A stretch of DNA of 64,000 bases from JAHECE01 sp963780675 (GCA_963780675.1 CAWACR010000008.1:124001-188000), one strand, 5' to 3'; shown: positions 8,403 through 17,640, numbered from the stretch's first letter. Made by a program: numbers and translations. Notes: generated from the letters alone by a model not told the origin.

Positions 8403-9740
8403 CTACGCTTCGGGTGGCTCGATCCCGTGCAGCAGGCGGAGGGCCATGAGGTAGTCCTCGACCAGACCGGCCCGCGCCGCGTCCCGCGCCCGCACGGACG
8501 GCGTGTGCAGGAGCGTCGCGGCGAGGCGGCGCATCGCGCGCTCGACCTGCTCGGCCGGCACGTTCCCGCGGGGCAGCCTGGCGATCTCCGCCTCGACGGC
8601 CGCCTGGACGTGTTCCCGCAGCGCCACGACGGCGTGGTCGATGGCCCGCTCGGCGAGCGCCCCCTCGAACTGCTCCGCAGCGGTCTCCACGATCGCCGCG
8701 GCCCGGGCCAGCTGCTCGTCGCGCACGTCCGGCGCGTGCTCGCGCACGGCGGCGAGGTCGATGAGCGCGACGCCGTTGAGCGCCCCCACCGCCGGGTCCA
8801 CGTCCCGCTGGAGGGAGAGGTCGACGACGACGAGCGGCCGGTCCCCGCGCTCGCTCGCCGGCCGGGCCGCCTCCACCTGGGCGGCGTCGAGCACCGGCGT
8901 CAGCGATCCGCTGCAGGCGACCACGAGGTCGGCCTCGCCCAGCGCGCCGAGGAGCCCATCTCCGGGCACCGCCCGGACGTCGCGCGCGAGGGCGAACTCC
9001 TGGGCGCGCCCCGAGGCGGAGAAGACCGCGACGTCACGGCACCCGCGCGCCCGCAGGGCCGCGAGGCTCACCCCTGCGTACGAGCCGGTGCCGATGAGCA
9101 GCACGCGCACCTCGTCCCACGGCGGCGCCGTCGCCCCGGCACCCCGCGCACCCGAAGCCCGCGTACCCGAGGCCCCCGCCCCGGCGAACCGCGCCTGCGC
9201 GAGGTCGAGCGCCACCCCCACCACGGATCGGCCGAGGGTCCCGAGCCCCGCATGGGCCTCGACGGTGCGCGAGGACCGCGCGGCGTTGGCGAAGAGCCGC
9301 TCGAGATCCCCGGTGGCGGCGGCGTGCTCTTGGGCCAGCGCGAAGGCCCGGCGCACCTGGCCCGCGATCTCCCGCTCCCCGACCACCATCGAGTCCAGGC
9401 CCGCCGCGACGGCGAAGAGGTGCCGGGCGACGTCGGTCCCGGTCCGCAGGCGCAGCGCGCCACGCACCTCGTCCTCGTCGGCGTCGGAGGCGGCCCCGAC
9501 CGTCCCGATCACCCGGTCGACCGCCGTCGAGAGCTCCTCGGTGTCCGGGACGTCGAGGTAGATCTCGAACCTGTTGCAGGTCGCGAGGACGACGGCGCCC
9601 CGGACGGGTCCGCCGGCGGCGACGACCCCCCGCGCCACGCCCTCGGCGCCGACACTGAGCCGCTCCAGCGTGGCCAGGTCCAGGTCGTGGTGGCTGGCGG
9701 ACAGGGACACGAGGGCCACAGGGCTCGCCGTCCTCCTCAT
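8403..9740 (-). CDS. hemA: Glutamyl-tRNA reductase
   Basis: 445-residue HemA, which reduces Glu-tRNA(Glu) to glutamate-1-semialdehyde, the first committed step of C5-pathway tetrapyrrole synthesis. Clear motifs are LSASHHDLDL, the catalytic-Cys motif VVLATCNRFEIYLDV, VAAGLDSMVVGEREIAGQVR, the NADPH-binding LLIGTGSYAGVSLAAL and the C-terminal dimerisation helix region. ATG 9740 is used; GTG at 9717-9719 (codon 8) gives the start most homologues show and has a GAGGAGG upstream. An alanine/glycine-rich insert (AGASGTRASGARGAGA) sits between the catalytic and NADPH domains. The gene is divergent from hemE with only 27 bp between the starts, so the two promoters must overlap. Confidence 0.96.
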   Translation of the reverse strand: MRRTASPVALVSLSASHHDLDLATLERLSVGAEGVARGVVAAGGPVRGAVVLATCNRFEIYLDVPDTEELSTAVDRVIGTVGAASDADEDEVRGALRLRTGTDVARHLFAVAAGLDSMVVGEREIAGQVRRAFALAQEHAAATGDLERLFANAARSSRTVEAHAGLGTLGRSVVGVALDLAQARFAGAGASGTRASGARGAGATAPPWDEVRVLLIGTGSYAGVSLAALRARGCRDVAVFSASGRAQEFALARDVRAVPGDGLLGALGEADLVVACSGSLTPVLDAAQVEAARPASERGDRPLVVVDLSLQRDVDPAVGALNGVALIDLAAVREHAPDVRDEQLARAAAIVETAAEQFEGALAERAIDHAVVALREHVQAAVEAEIARLPRGNVPAEQVERAMRRLAATLLHTPSVRARDAARAGLVEDYLMALRLLHGIEPPEA

Positions 9741-9767
9741 CACACTCGCTGGGGCACAATCTGCCGG

Positions 9768-10838
9768 GTGACGCTCCCCGAGAACCACCCGCTCGTCGAT
9801 GGTCGCACGGCGGGCACCCCGCTCGTCCGAGCGTTCCGCGGCCAGCGCCCGACCGTACCCCCCGTGTGGTTCATGCGTCAGGCGGGACGCTCCCTCCCCG
9901 AGTACCGAACCGCGCGCGCCGGCACGGCCATGCTCGACGCCTGCCTCACCCCCGCCCTCGCCGCCGAGATCACGCTCCAGCCCGTCCGCCGCCACGGCGT
10001 GGACGCCGCGATCTTCTTCAGCGACATCGTGGTTCCCTTCCGGCTGGCGGGCGTCGACGTCGACATCGCCTCCGGCATCGGTCCCGTGTTCGGCGCCCCC
10101 GCGCGCACCCGGGCAGACGTGGACAGGCTCATCGAGGCGACCCCCGTGCTCGACGGCGCCCGCCTCGCTCCGGTGACCGACGGTGTCCGCCGGACCGTGG
10201 CGGCCCTCGGCACCACCCCCCTCATCGGCTTCGCCGGCGCCCCCTTCACCCTCGCCGCGTACCTCGTCGAGGGCCGCCCCTCGCGCGACCACCTCGGCGC
10301 CCGACGCCTGATGCACGCCGACCCCGGCGCCTGGTCGGCCCTCACCGAGTGGGCCGCCGACCTCACCGGCGCCTTCCTGCGGGCCCAGGTGCTCGCCGGC
10401 GCGAGCGCCGTCCAGCTCTTCGACTCCTGGGCCGGATCCCTCTCCCTCGCGGACTACTCCACCCACGTCGCCCCGGCGAGCGCCCGCGCCCTGTCCCACG
10501 TGCGGGACCTCGGCGTGCCGATCGTCCACTTCGGCACCGGCACCGGGCACCTGCTGCGCGCGATGCGCGAGGTGGGGGCCGACGTCGTCGGTGTCGACTA
10601 CCGCACGCCCCTCGACGAGGCCAACCGCACCCTCGGCGGCCGTACCCCGCTGCAGGGCAACCTGGACCCCGCGCTGCTCGCCGCGCCCTGGCCCGTGCTC
10701 GAGGACGCCGTGCGCGACGTCGTCCGCCGCGGCCTCGACGCCCCCGCCCACGTCGTCAACCTCGGCCACGGCGTCCCCCCGGACACCGACCCCGACGTGC
10801 TCACCCGCGTGGTCGAGCTCGTCCACACCCTGATCTGA
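9768..10838 (+). CDS. hemE: Uroporphyrinogen decarboxylase
   Basis: 356-residue HemE, which converts uroporphyrinogen III to coproporphyrinogen III. The signature RQAGRSLPEYR begins at Arg37, with Arg41 also conserved. FFSDIVVPFRLAGVDVDI and FAGAPFTLAAYLVEG follow, then QLFDSWAGSLS and the C-terminal NLGHGVPPDTDP. GTG 9768 is the only start close to the family's N-terminus. It heads the plus-strand run hemE-hemC-hemD-hemB-hemL. In this pathway its product is next oxidised by HemY/CgoX, which is not in the window and may lie upstream of hemQ. Confidence 0.97.
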   Translation: MTLPENHPLVDGRTAGTPLVRAFRGQRPTVPPVWFMRQAGRSLPEYRTARAGTAMLDACLTPALAAEITLQPVRRHGVDAAIFFSDIVVPFRLAGVDVDIASGIGPVFGAPARTRADVDRLIEATPVLDGARLAPVTDGVRRTVAALGTTPLIGFAGAPFTLAAYLVEGRPSRDHLGARRLMHADPGAWSALTEWAADLTGAFLRAQVLAGASAVQLFDSWAGSLSLADYSTHVAPASARALSHVRDLGVPIVHFGTGTGHLLRAMREVGADVVGVDYRTPLDEANRTLGGRTPLQGNLDPALLAAPWPVLEDAVRDVVRRGLDAPAHVVNLGHGVPPDTDPDVLTRVVELVHTLI

Positions 10839-10888
10839 CGGCTGCTCCGTGCGACACAGCCGGCGCCACGGGCGAGAATGACACGGAC

Positions 10889-11902
10889 ATGCCCACCACC
10901 CCGCGCCCGCCCACCCGCCCTGCCGGCACCCTGCGCCTGGGCACCCGCGCCAGCACCCTCGCCCTCACCCAGAGCGGCCTGGCCGCGGAGTCGCTCCGTG
11001 CGCTGGGGTGGACGGTGGAGCTCGTCCCGATCCGCACCGACGGCGACCGGCTCACCGGCTCCCTCGCCTCGCTCGGCGGCACGGGCGTGTTCGTCACCGC
11101 GCTGCGCGAGGCCCTCCTCGCCGGGACCTGCGACATCGCCGTCCACTCCCTCAAGGACCTCCCCACGGCGCCGGCCCCCGGCATCGCCCTGGCCGCCGTC
11201 CCCGAGCGGGAGGACCCGCGCGACGCCCTGTGCGCCCGGAACGGCTGGACCCTCGCCGACCTGCCCGACGGCGCCCGCGTCGGCACCGGGTCCCCGCGCC
11301 GGGCCGCGCAGCTGCGGCTCGCCCGCCCCGACCTCGACGTGGTCGACATCCGCGGCAACGTCGACACGCGCCTTCGCCGCCTGGCGGGGCCCGACGACGA
11401 CGGCGCGCTCCCGGCGGGCGGCCTGGACGCCGTCGTCCTCGCCCGGGCGGGCCTGGCGCGCCTCGGGCGCCTGGACGCCGTCAGCGAGGTCCTCGACCCC
11501 TCGGTGATGACGCCCGCACCCGGTCAGGGGGCGCTCGCGATCGAGTGCCGCGCCGACGACGTCGCCCGGCTCGCCGGGCCGACCGGCCTCGGCGCCCTCG
11601 AGCACGCCCCCACGCGCCTCGCCGTGACGGCGGAGCGCGCCGTGCTGGCCCGGCTCGGCGCCGGGTGCAGCGCGCCCGTCGGAGCGCTGGGTCACGTGCG
11701 CCCCGGCGGCGCCCTGGACCTCGAGGCCGTGACCGTCACAGCCGACGGCGCGGCCGTCCGCATCAGGGCGAGCACCGCCCCCGCCACGATCGACTCCGCC
11801 GTCCGCCTGGGGGAGCGGCTCGCCGACGAGCTCCTCTCCCACGGCCCGCGCGCGACCCCCTCTCCCGATCCGAGCACCCCGAGGCGCCTCCATGGCCGAT
11901 AA
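10889..11902 (+). CDS. hemC: Hydroxymethylbilane synthase
   Basis: 337-residue porphobilinogen deaminase. LRLGTRASTLALTQS opens domain 1. CDIAVHSLKDLPT and REDPRDALC follow, then VGTGSPRRAAQLR, VDIRGNVDTRLRRL and the cofactor-attachment loop GAGCSAPVG with Cys260, which holds the dipyrromethane cofactor. It joins four porphobilinogens into hydroxymethylbilane. ATG 10889 follows 50 bp after hemE, and the 3' end overlaps hemD by 11 bp. All catalytic residues recognised are present. Confidence 0.97.
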   Translation: MPTTPRPPTRPAGTLRLGTRASTLALTQSGLAAESLRALGWTVELVPIRTDGDRLTGSLASLGGTGVFVTALREALLAGTCDIAVHSLKDLPTAPAPGIALAAVPEREDPRDALCARNGWTLADLPDGARVGTGSPRRAAQLRLARPDLDVVDIRGNVDTRLRRLAGPDDDGALPAGGLDAVVLARAGLARLGRLDAVSEVLDPSVMTPAPGQGALAIECRADDVARLAGPTGLGALEHAPTRLAVTAERAVLARLGAGCSAPVGALGHVRPGGALDLEAVTVTADGAAVRIRASTAPATIDSAVRLGERLADELLSHGPRATPSPDPSTPRRLHGR

Positions 11903-12827
11903 CGCACCGCCGCCCGCGAAGTCCCCGCGCATCCTCGTGCCCCGGCCGGCCGAGCGGTCGGGCGCCCTCATGCGGGCGTTGCGGGCCGCGGGCTACGAAC
12001 CCGACCTGGTGCCGCTCATCCGGATCGAGCCGGCCGACGACCCCGACCTCATCATCGACCTGGTCGGGGCGCTGACCACGGGGCGGTTCGGCTGGCTGGC
12101 CGTGAGCAGCGCGAGCGCGGTCCCACCCCTCGTGGACGCCGCCGCGCAGCTCGGCATGGACCTGCCGGACGCGCTGCGCGGCACCCGCGTCGGCGCCGTC
12201 GGGAAGGCCACCGCCGCGGCCCTGCGCGCCGCGGGGGTCACGGTGGACCTCGTGGCGAAGCGGTCCTCGGCCGAGGGGCTCGTCGCGGACTGGCCCGCGC
12301 CGTCGGACTTCCCGCACCACCCGGCCCGGGTCCTCCTGCCCCACGGGGACCTGGCCGAGTCCACCCTCGCCGACGGGCTCCGCGCGCGCGGGTGGGCCGT
12401 CCGGACCGTCGTCGCGTATCACACCGCGACCGTGGATCCCCCTCCGCGGGTGCGGAACGGCTGGCGGCGCGGGGACTACTCCGGCGTGATCCTCACCTCG
12501 AGCAGCACGGCCCGCCAGCTGGTCGCGGCCCTGGGACCGCCGCCGCCCGGGATGCCCGTCTGCTGCATCGGCGAGACGACGGCGGCCACGGCGCGCACGC
12601 TCGGCCTCACCGTCTCGGTGGCGAGCGAACCGAGCCCGTCGGGGCTCGTGGCCGGGCTCCGCAAGGCGGCCGAGCGAGCGGCCGCTGCCGCCGCGACGGC
12701 ACAGCCGACGGCACAGCCGACGGCCGGTAAGCCAGCTGCTCAGCCGGGGGGTCAGCCGACGGCCGGTCAGCAGGCGGCCGGTCAGCAGACGACGACGGCG
12801 CACCCGGCCCCCGCCACGGAGGCCTGA
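11892..12827 (+). CDS. hemD: Uroporphyrinogen-III synthase
   Basis: 311-residue HemD, which closes and inverts ring D of hydroxymethylbilane. The family is poorly conserved. The call rests on the two-lobed pattern (RILVPRPAERSGALMRALRAAGYEPDLVPLIRIE near the start, DYSGVILTSSSTARQLV and PVCCIGETTAATARTLG later) and on the hemC-hemD-hemB order. It overlaps hemC by 11 bp and ends 1 bp before hemB. The last 55 residues are a low-complexity Ala/Gln/Pro/Thr tail encoded by imperfect repeats of GACGGCACAGCC and GGCCGGTCAGCA (about 12695-12800). This tail is probably disordered and is not part of the enzyme fold. Confidence 0.92.
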   Translation: MADNAPPPAKSPRILVPRPAERSGALMRALRAAGYEPDLVPLIRIEPADDPDLIIDLVGALTTGRFGWLAVSSASAVPPLVDAAAQLGMDLPDALRGTRVGAVGKATAAALRAAGVTVDLVAKRSSAEGLVADWPAPSDFPHHPARVLLPHGDLAESTLADGLRARGWAVRTVVAYHTATVDPPPRVRNGWRRGDYSGVILTSSSTARQLVAALGPPPPGMPVCCIGETTAATARTLGLTVSVASEPSPSGLVAGLRKAAERAAAAAATAQPTAQPTAGKPAAQPGGQPTAGQQAAGQQTTTAHPAPATEA

Positions 12828-12828
12828 C

Positions 12829-13806
12829 GTGGCCCTACCCGTCCGGCCCCGCCGGCTGCGGTCGTCGGCGGCGATGCGGCGCCTCGTCGCCGAGCACAGG
12901 CTGCACCCGGCCGACCTCGTGCTGCCGTTGTTCGTCAAGGAGGGCCTGAGCGAGCCGGCGCCGGTGCCCTCGCTCCCCGGCGTCGTCCAGCACTCCCTTG
13001 CGAGCCTGCCGGGCGCCGTCGAGCGGGCCGCCGCCGCCGGCCTGGGCGGGGTCATGCTGTTCGGGATCCCCACGGTGCGCGACGCCGTCGGGAGCCAGGC
13101 TACGGACCCGGGCGGGATCCTCAACCGGGGGATCGGGGCGGCCTGCGCGGCAACGGGCGGTGACCTCGTGGTGATGAGCGACCTGTGCCTCGACGAGTTC
13201 ACCGACCACGGTCACTGCGGGGTGCTCGACGCCGCGGGCCGGGTCGACAACGACGCCACCCTCGCGAGGTATGCCGAGATGGCGGTGGTGCAGGCCGAGG
13301 CCGGGGCGCACGTCCTGGGGCTGTCGGGGATGATGGACGGCCAGGTCGCCGCGGTGCGCGAGGCGCTCGACGGTGCGGGCCACCCCGAGACGGCCGTCCT
13401 CGCCTACGCGGCCAAGTACGCCTCGGCGTTCTACGGGCCGTTCCGCGACGCCGTCGACTCATGTTTCACGGGAAACCGTCGCGACTACCAGCTCGACCCG
13501 CCGAACCGGCGCGACGGGCTGCGCGAGGCGACGCTCGACGTCGCCGAGGGCGCGGACATCGTCATGGTGAAGCCGGCCCTGGGGTACCTCGACGTGCTCG
13601 CGGACGTGGCGGCCACCTCGCCCGTGCCGGTCGCGTCCTACCAGGTCTCCGGGGAGTACGCGATGGTCGAGGCCGCCGCGGAGCGCGGGTGGGTGGACCG
13701 CCGGGCCGCGATCCTGGAGTCGCTCGTGAGCATCCGGCGGGCGGGCGCGGACATCGTGCTGACGTACTGGGCGGTCGAGGTGGCGGGGTGGCTGCGGGAT
13801 GGGTGA
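12829..13806 (+). CDS. hemB: Delta-aminolevulinic acid dehydratase (porphobilinogen synthase)
   Basis: 325-residue HemB, which condenses two 5-aminolevulinates to porphobilinogen. The two active-site lysines are visible: Lys196 in AKYASAFYGPF and Lys248 in MVKPALGYLD. The metal loop reads DLCLDEFTDHGHCG, so only two of the three zinc cysteines of the E. coli type are kept and the middle one is Asp. This points to altered or reduced zinc dependence. GTG 12829 starts one base after the hemD stop, and the 3' end overlaps hemL by 8 bp, so hemC through hemL look translationally coupled. Confidence 0.97.
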   Translation: MALPVRPRRLRSSAAMRRLVAEHRLHPADLVLPLFVKEGLSEPAPVPSLPGVVQHSLASLPGAVERAAAAGLGGVMLFGIPTVRDAVGSQATDPGGILNRGIGAACAATGGDLVVMSDLCLDEFTDHGHCGVLDAAGRVDNDATLARYAEMAVVQAEAGAHVLGLSGMMDGQVAAVREALDGAGHPETAVLAYAAKYASAFYGPFRDAVDSCFTGNRRDYQLDPPNRRDGLREATLDVAEGADIVMVKPALGYLDVLADVAATSPVPVASYQVSGEYAMVEAAAERGWVDRRAAILESLVSIRRAGADIVLTYWAVEVAGWLRDG

Positions 13807-15175
13807 GATGAGCGCGCTGTTCGAGCGGGCCCGCGCGGTGATCCCGGGCGGGGTGAACTCGCCGGTGCGGGCGTACGGATCCGTGGGCGGGACGCCGCGG
13901 TTCATCGCGCGCGCCGCGGGACCGCTGGTGTGGGACACCGAGGGGCGCGAGTACGTCGATCTCGTGTGCTCATGGGGCCCGGCGCTGCTCGGGCACGCGC
14001 ACCCCGCCGTCGTCGAGGCCGTGCAGGCCGCCGCCGCGCGCGGGCTGTCGTTCGGGGCGCCGACGCTCGGCGAGGTCGAGCTCGCCGAAGAGGTCGCCGC
14101 GCGGGTGGGGCCTGTGGAGCGCGTCCGCTTCGTGTCCACCGGGACCGAGGCGACGATGACGGCGGTGCGGTTGGCGCGCGGAGCGACGGGGCGTCCGCTC
14201 GTCGTCAAGTTCGCCGGCTGCTACCACGGGCACGTCGACGCGCTCCTGGCGGCGGCGGGTTCGGGGGTGGCGACCCTCGCCCTTCCGGGGTCCGCAGGGG
14301 TCACGGCCGCGACCGCGGCCGAGACGCTCGTGCTCCCCTACAACGACCTCGGCGCCGTCGAGGCCGCCTTCGCGGCACACGGCGACAGGATCGCGGCGGT
14401 GATCACCGAGGCGGCGCCGGCGAACATGGGCGTCGTGCCGCCGTCGGAGGGCTTCAACGCGGCGCTCGCGGCGATCACGCGGGCGCACGGCGCGCTCCTG
14501 GTCCTGGACGAGGTGCTGACGGGCTTCCGCGTGCACCCCGCCGGGTGGTGGGGCCACGAGCACGACGGCGGCCGCGCGCCGTCGTCGGGCTCGCCGGTGT
14601 CCGCGCCGGCGGGCTCGCCGCCCGGCCGTGCGCGCGACTGGGCGCCGGACCTGTTCACCTTCGGGAAGGTGATCGGCGGCGGGATGCCCGTCGCCGCGAT
14701 CGCCGGGCGGGCCGAGGTGATGGAGCTGCTCGCGCCGGTGGGGCCCGTCTACCAGGCGGGGACGCTGTCGGGGAACCCGGTGGCGACCGCCGCGGGGCTC
14801 GCCACCCTGCGCGCCGCCGACGCGGCGGTGTACGCGCGGGTGGACGCGGTGGCGGAGGTCCTGGCCCGCGAGGTGGGGCGGGCGTTGGACGCCGAGGGCG
14901 TCCCGCACCGGGTGCAGCGCGCCGGGAACCTGTTCTCGGTGATGTTCGGCCTGGCCGCGGCCGGGCGTGGCGTGCACGACTACGCGGAAGCCCAGGCCCA
15001 GGAGACGTTTCGGTACCCGCCGTTCTTCCACGCGATGCTGGACGCGGGGATCTCGCTCCCGCCGTCGGTCTTCGAGGCGTGGTTCGTGTCCGCGGCGCAC
15101 GACGACGACGCCGTCGGGCGCATCCTCGACGCGCTGCCGGGGGCGGCACGGGCGGCCGGCGAGGCTGCCGGGTAG
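13799..15175 (+). CDS. hemL: Glutamate-1-semialdehyde 2,1-aminomutase
   Basis: 458-residue PLP enzyme that converts glutamate-1-semialdehyde to 5-aminolevulinate. IPGGVNSPVRAYGSVGGTP, VSTGTEATMTAVRLAR, GCYHGHVDALL and VLDEVLTGFR are all canonical. The PLP Schiff-base residue is Lys290 in TFGKVIGGGMP. A Gly/Ser/Pro-rich insert of about 20 residues (about 259-278) precedes it and is probably a surface loop. ATG 13799 overlaps hemB; ATG 13808 is an alternative that loses three residues. It closes the heme operon, and no strong terminator was seen before the next gene. Confidence 0.97.
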   Translation: MGEMSALFERARAVIPGGVNSPVRAYGSVGGTPRFIARAAGPLVWDTEGREYVDLVCSWGPALLGHAHPAVVEAVQAAAARGLSFGAPTLGEVELAEEVAARVGPVERVRFVSTGTEATMTAVRLARGATGRPLVVKFAGCYHGHVDALLAAAGSGVATLALPGSAGVTAATAAETLVLPYNDLGAVEAAFAAHGDRIAAVITEAAPANMGVVPPSEGFNAALAAITRAHGALLVLDEVLTGFRVHPAGWWGHEHDGGRAPSSGSPVSAPAGSPPGRARDWAPDLFTFGKVIGGGMPVAAIAGRAEVMELLAPVGPVYQAGTLSGNPVATAAGLATLRAADAAVYARVDAVAEVLAREVGRALDAEGVPHRVQRAGNLFSVMFGLAAAGRGVHDYAEAQAQETFRYPPFFHAMLDAGISLPPSVFEAWFVSAAHDDDAVGRILDALPGAARAAGEAAG

Positions 15176-15255
15176 GCCGGGGAGGCGCGCCGATCAGGGG
15201 AAGGGGCCCGCACGGCGCACCAACGGCAGACTGGCTGCGGGAGCGAGGAGGACCG

Positions 15256-15876
15256 ATGACACCGCAGGACGGCACCGACGAGGTCCGGGCACCCCTGGTC
15301 CTCCAGATCGCCCACCTGCGCCGGCGCATCGCGTGGCTCGAGAGCCTCCTGGACGGGCGCGAGGGCCAGGCCGATCAGGTCGCCGAACCGGCCGACGTCG
15401 CCCAGGTCCTCGCCGCGGATCCCGATGCCGACACCACGATCCACGCGTTCCTCGAGGACGTCCGCGCCGACGCCCGGTTCGCGGCCGTCACGGAGCTCGC
15501 CGATCAGCAAGCCGATGTCGTGACCGCCTACCTGGCGCGCGAGCGGTCTCTGGCATCCGTCGCAGCCACCGTGGAGGAGATCCGCGCAGCGGCCGAGCGC
15601 GAGGCGCAGAGCCCCGCCGTCCGGGAAGCGCTGGGGTGGGCGCACCGCCAGCTGGAACGGGCGATGATCACCGCCGGGCCCGTCGTCGAGGAGGCGGTCG
15701 CCGCTGAGCGCGAGCGGGTGCTGGCCGCGTCGATCGACGTGCTCGGTCTCGAGGGACTTGCCGCCGTGGAATGGGTCGCGGCCGTCAACGAGCGGGTCGC
15801 GGTGGGCTCGACCGGCCCCGGCGTGACCGCCACCCGCACGACCGACGACGACGCCGAGCCCGCCCGCGAAGGGTGA
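15256..15876 (+). CDS. Hypothetical helical protein
   Basis: 206-residue protein of unrecognised family. It starts at ATG 15256 behind a strong GAGGAGG site (15246-15252). It is rich in Ala, Glu, Arg and Val with long predicted helices (for example LRRRIAWLESLLDGRE and VAATVEEIRAAAEREAQ), has no hydrophobic segment or cysteine, and ends in an acidic tail. A coiled-coil or dimerising role is possible, but nothing in the sequence names a function. It follows hemL by 80 bp on the same strand and may share its transcript. Codon use matches the neighbours, so it is probably a real gene. Confidence 0.7.
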   Translation: MTPQDGTDEVRAPLVLQIAHLRRRIAWLESLLDGREGQADQVAEPADVAQVLAADPDADTTIHAFLEDVRADARFAAVTELADQQADVVTAYLARERSLASVAATVEEIRAAAEREAQSPAVREALGWAHRQLERAMITAGPVVEEAVAAERERVLAASIDVLGLEGLAAVEWVAAVNERVAVGSTGPGVTATRTTDDDAEPAREG

Positions 15877-15960
15877 GCGGCGCCGTTGCCGCTCGCGAAG
15901 CGAAGCCGGGCGCCGTCGTCGGCGGTGTGATCGGGAAGGTCGGCGGTGCGATCGGGAACG

Positions 15961-17061
15961 TCAGAGCCGGTGCTGCGCCACGAGCGGGCACATGAACGGG
16001 TCGCGGTCGCCCAGCCCCACCCGGTTCAGGTACTGCACCACCGTGCGGTAGGAGCGCCAGAGCGAGCTCTCCGTGTAGAGAACGCCGCGGTCGCGGCAGA
16101 ACTCCGCGACGATCGGCTGCGCGCGGCGCAGGCTGGGCCGCGGCATCGAGGGGAAGAGGTGGTGCTCCACCTGGTAGTTGAGCCCGCCGAGGGCCACGTC
16201 CGTGACCGGGCCGCCGGTGACGTTGCGGCTCATGAGCACCTGCCGACGCAGGAAGTCGATCTTCACGTCCGGCGGGACGATGGGCATGCCCTTGTGGTTC
16301 GGCGCGAACGACGCTCCCATGTAGAGCCCGAAGACGGCGAGCTCGACGCCGATGAACGCGAGCGCCTTGCTGGGCGAGAGCACGAGGAACACGATCGCGA
16401 CGAACGAACCGAGCCGCAGAGCCAGGAACGCCGCCTCGACCCACCGGCGCTTCATCTCACCGCGCACCACGCGACGGATACCGGCGATGTGGAGATGCGC
16501 CCCCTCGAGCGTGAGCAGGGGGAAGAAGAGCCAGCCCTGGCGCTTGACGAGCCACCGGGTCAACGGGGTCTTGCGAGAGGCCGCGACGGCGGGGGTGAAG
16601 GCGAGCGCGTTCGCGCCGATGTCGGGGTCCGCGCCCTCCTTGTTGGGGTTGGCGTGGTGCTTCGTGTGCTTGTGCTGCCACCACCCGTAGCTGAGACCCA
16701 CGTAGAGGTTGGCGATCACGAGGCTCGCCCACTCGTTCCACTTGCCGGAGACGAAGATCTGCCGGTGCGCGGCATCGTGCCCGAGGAACGCCAGCTGGGT
16801 CATGAAGACGGCGAGCGCCAGGGCGGTGACCATCTGCCACCAGGAGTCGCCGATCCAGACGAACGCGCCGGCGAGCGCCAGGCCCGCGAGCGTCATCAGC
16901 GCGAACTTCGTCCAGTAGTACCCGTATCGGCGACGCATGAGGCCGGCGTCCTGGACGCGGCGCGAGAGCTCGGCGAAGTCGCTGACCTGCCGCTCACGCG
17001 GCGAGCCGGGGGGACGGTCAGCGAGGGGAGGGGCGTCTGACTGGACAGCGGAGGCGGTCAT
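15961..17061 (-). CDS. Membrane fatty-acid desaturase
   Basis: 366-residue acyl-lipid or acyl-CoA desaturase. All three histidine boxes that bind the di-iron centre are visible: HDAAH (95-99), HKHTKHH (130-136) and QVEHHLFP (near 300). Hydrophobic spans at about 52-72, 76-93 and 205-245 give the usual four-helix membrane topology. The family inserts double bonds into membrane fatty acids, often in the cold, using ferredoxin or an NADPH reductase. ATG 17061 is preferred; upstream codons on this strand read as an Arg-rich non-homologous extension. It converges on the hypothetical gene at 15256 and is divergent from csoR. Confidence 0.93.
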   Translation of the reverse strand: MTASAVQSDAPPLADRPPGSPRERQVSDFAELSRRVQDAGLMRRRYGYYWTKFALMTLAGLALAGAFVWIGDSWWQMVTALALAVFMTQLAFLGHDAAHRQIFVSGKWNEWASLVIANLYVGLSYGWWQHKHTKHHANPNKEGADPDIGANALAFTPAVAASRKTPLTRWLVKRQGWLFFPLLTLEGAHLHIAGIRRVVRGEMKRRWVEAAFLALRLGSFVAIVFLVLSPSKALAFIGVELAVFGLYMGASFAPNHKGMPIVPPDVKIDFLRRQVLMSRNVTGGPVTDVALGGLNYQVEHHLFPSMPRPSLRRAQPIVAEFCRDRGVLYTESSLWRSYRTVVQYLNRVGLGDRDPFMCPLVAQHRL

Positions 17062-17238
17062 GGGGTCCCATCTGGGAACTGAGGAGGACGGTCGACGTCG
17101 TTGTCGCCGCATTCATCCGGGCGGGACAGGACCAACGGTACCGGCCCTTGCGCGCAGGCGTGCTATGGGGTCGGCATCCTCCACCGCATCCACCCAACTC
17201 GCGGGCGCTCGGGCGGCCCGAAGGCCCCGGGGTGGGAA

Positions 17239-17253
17239 TACCCCCTGGGGGTA
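17239..17253 (+). promoter_or_regulatory. CsoR-type copper operator upstream of csoR
   Basis: TACCCCCTGGGGGTA is a perfect palindrome around a central T, matching the G-tract operators (TACCCC/GGGGTA) bound by CsoR-family repressors. It lies 50 bp before the csoR start, consistent with autoregulation of csoR-copZ-copA. Confidence 0.78.
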
Positions 17254-17302
17254 CCGTGTTGTCGCAAGCAGCACCACAGCCACCGACCCGGGAGGACGAA
17301 CC

Positions 17303-17584
17303 GTGCACGGCTACACCGGCGGCAAGGACGACTACCTCAAGCGCCTGCGCCGCATCGAGGGCCAGGTCCGCGGCGTCGCGCGCATGGTCGACGAGGACGT
17401 CTACTGCATCGACATCCTCACCCAGGTCGCAGCCGTGACCAAAGCCCTCGAGGCCGTCAGCCTGGGCCTCCTCGAGGACCACATCGGCCACTGCGTGGTC
17501 GACGCCGCTCGACGCTCGCCGGAGGAGGGCGCCGAGAAGGTCCGCGAGGCGTCCGACGCCATCGCCCGTCTGGTCCGGTCGTGA
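17303..17584 (+). CDS. csoR: CsoR-family copper-sensing repressor
   Basis: 93-residue all-helical repressor of the DUF156/CsoR family. YLKRLRRIEGQVRGVARMV is the family's hallmark N-terminal helix. The Cu(I) ligands are present at Cys35, His60 and Cys64, spaced as in M. tuberculosis CsoR. Cu(I) binding releases the repressor from G-tract operators such as the one at 17239-17253. GTG 17303 has GGAGGACGAA upstream. The gene heads a copper run with copZ (135 bp downstream) and copA. The stop codon is inside a 15-bp tandem repeat. Confidence 0.93.
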   Translation: MHGYTGGKDDYLKRLRRIEGQVRGVARMVDEDVYCIDILTQVAAVTKALEAVSLGLLEDHIGHCVVDAARRSPEEGAEKVREASDAIARLVRS

Positions 17585-17640
17585 CGGGCCCAGTCGTGAC
17601 GGGCCCAGTCGTGACAGGTCCAGTCGTGACGGGTTCACGC
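17581..17640 (+). repeat. 15-bp tandem repeat after csoR
   Basis: Four tandem units of GTGACGGGCCCAGTC: two exact, one with two changes, and a partial fourth. They begin at the csoR stop codon and fill half of the csoR-copZ gap. The unit is a multiple of three but no coding role is evident. It looks like slippage-type expansion. Confidence 0.85.

Noticed and set aside
17581..17640. CRISPR-like array after csoR
   Set aside because: The units are 15 bp and directly abutting with no spacers, so this is an ordinary tandem repeat.
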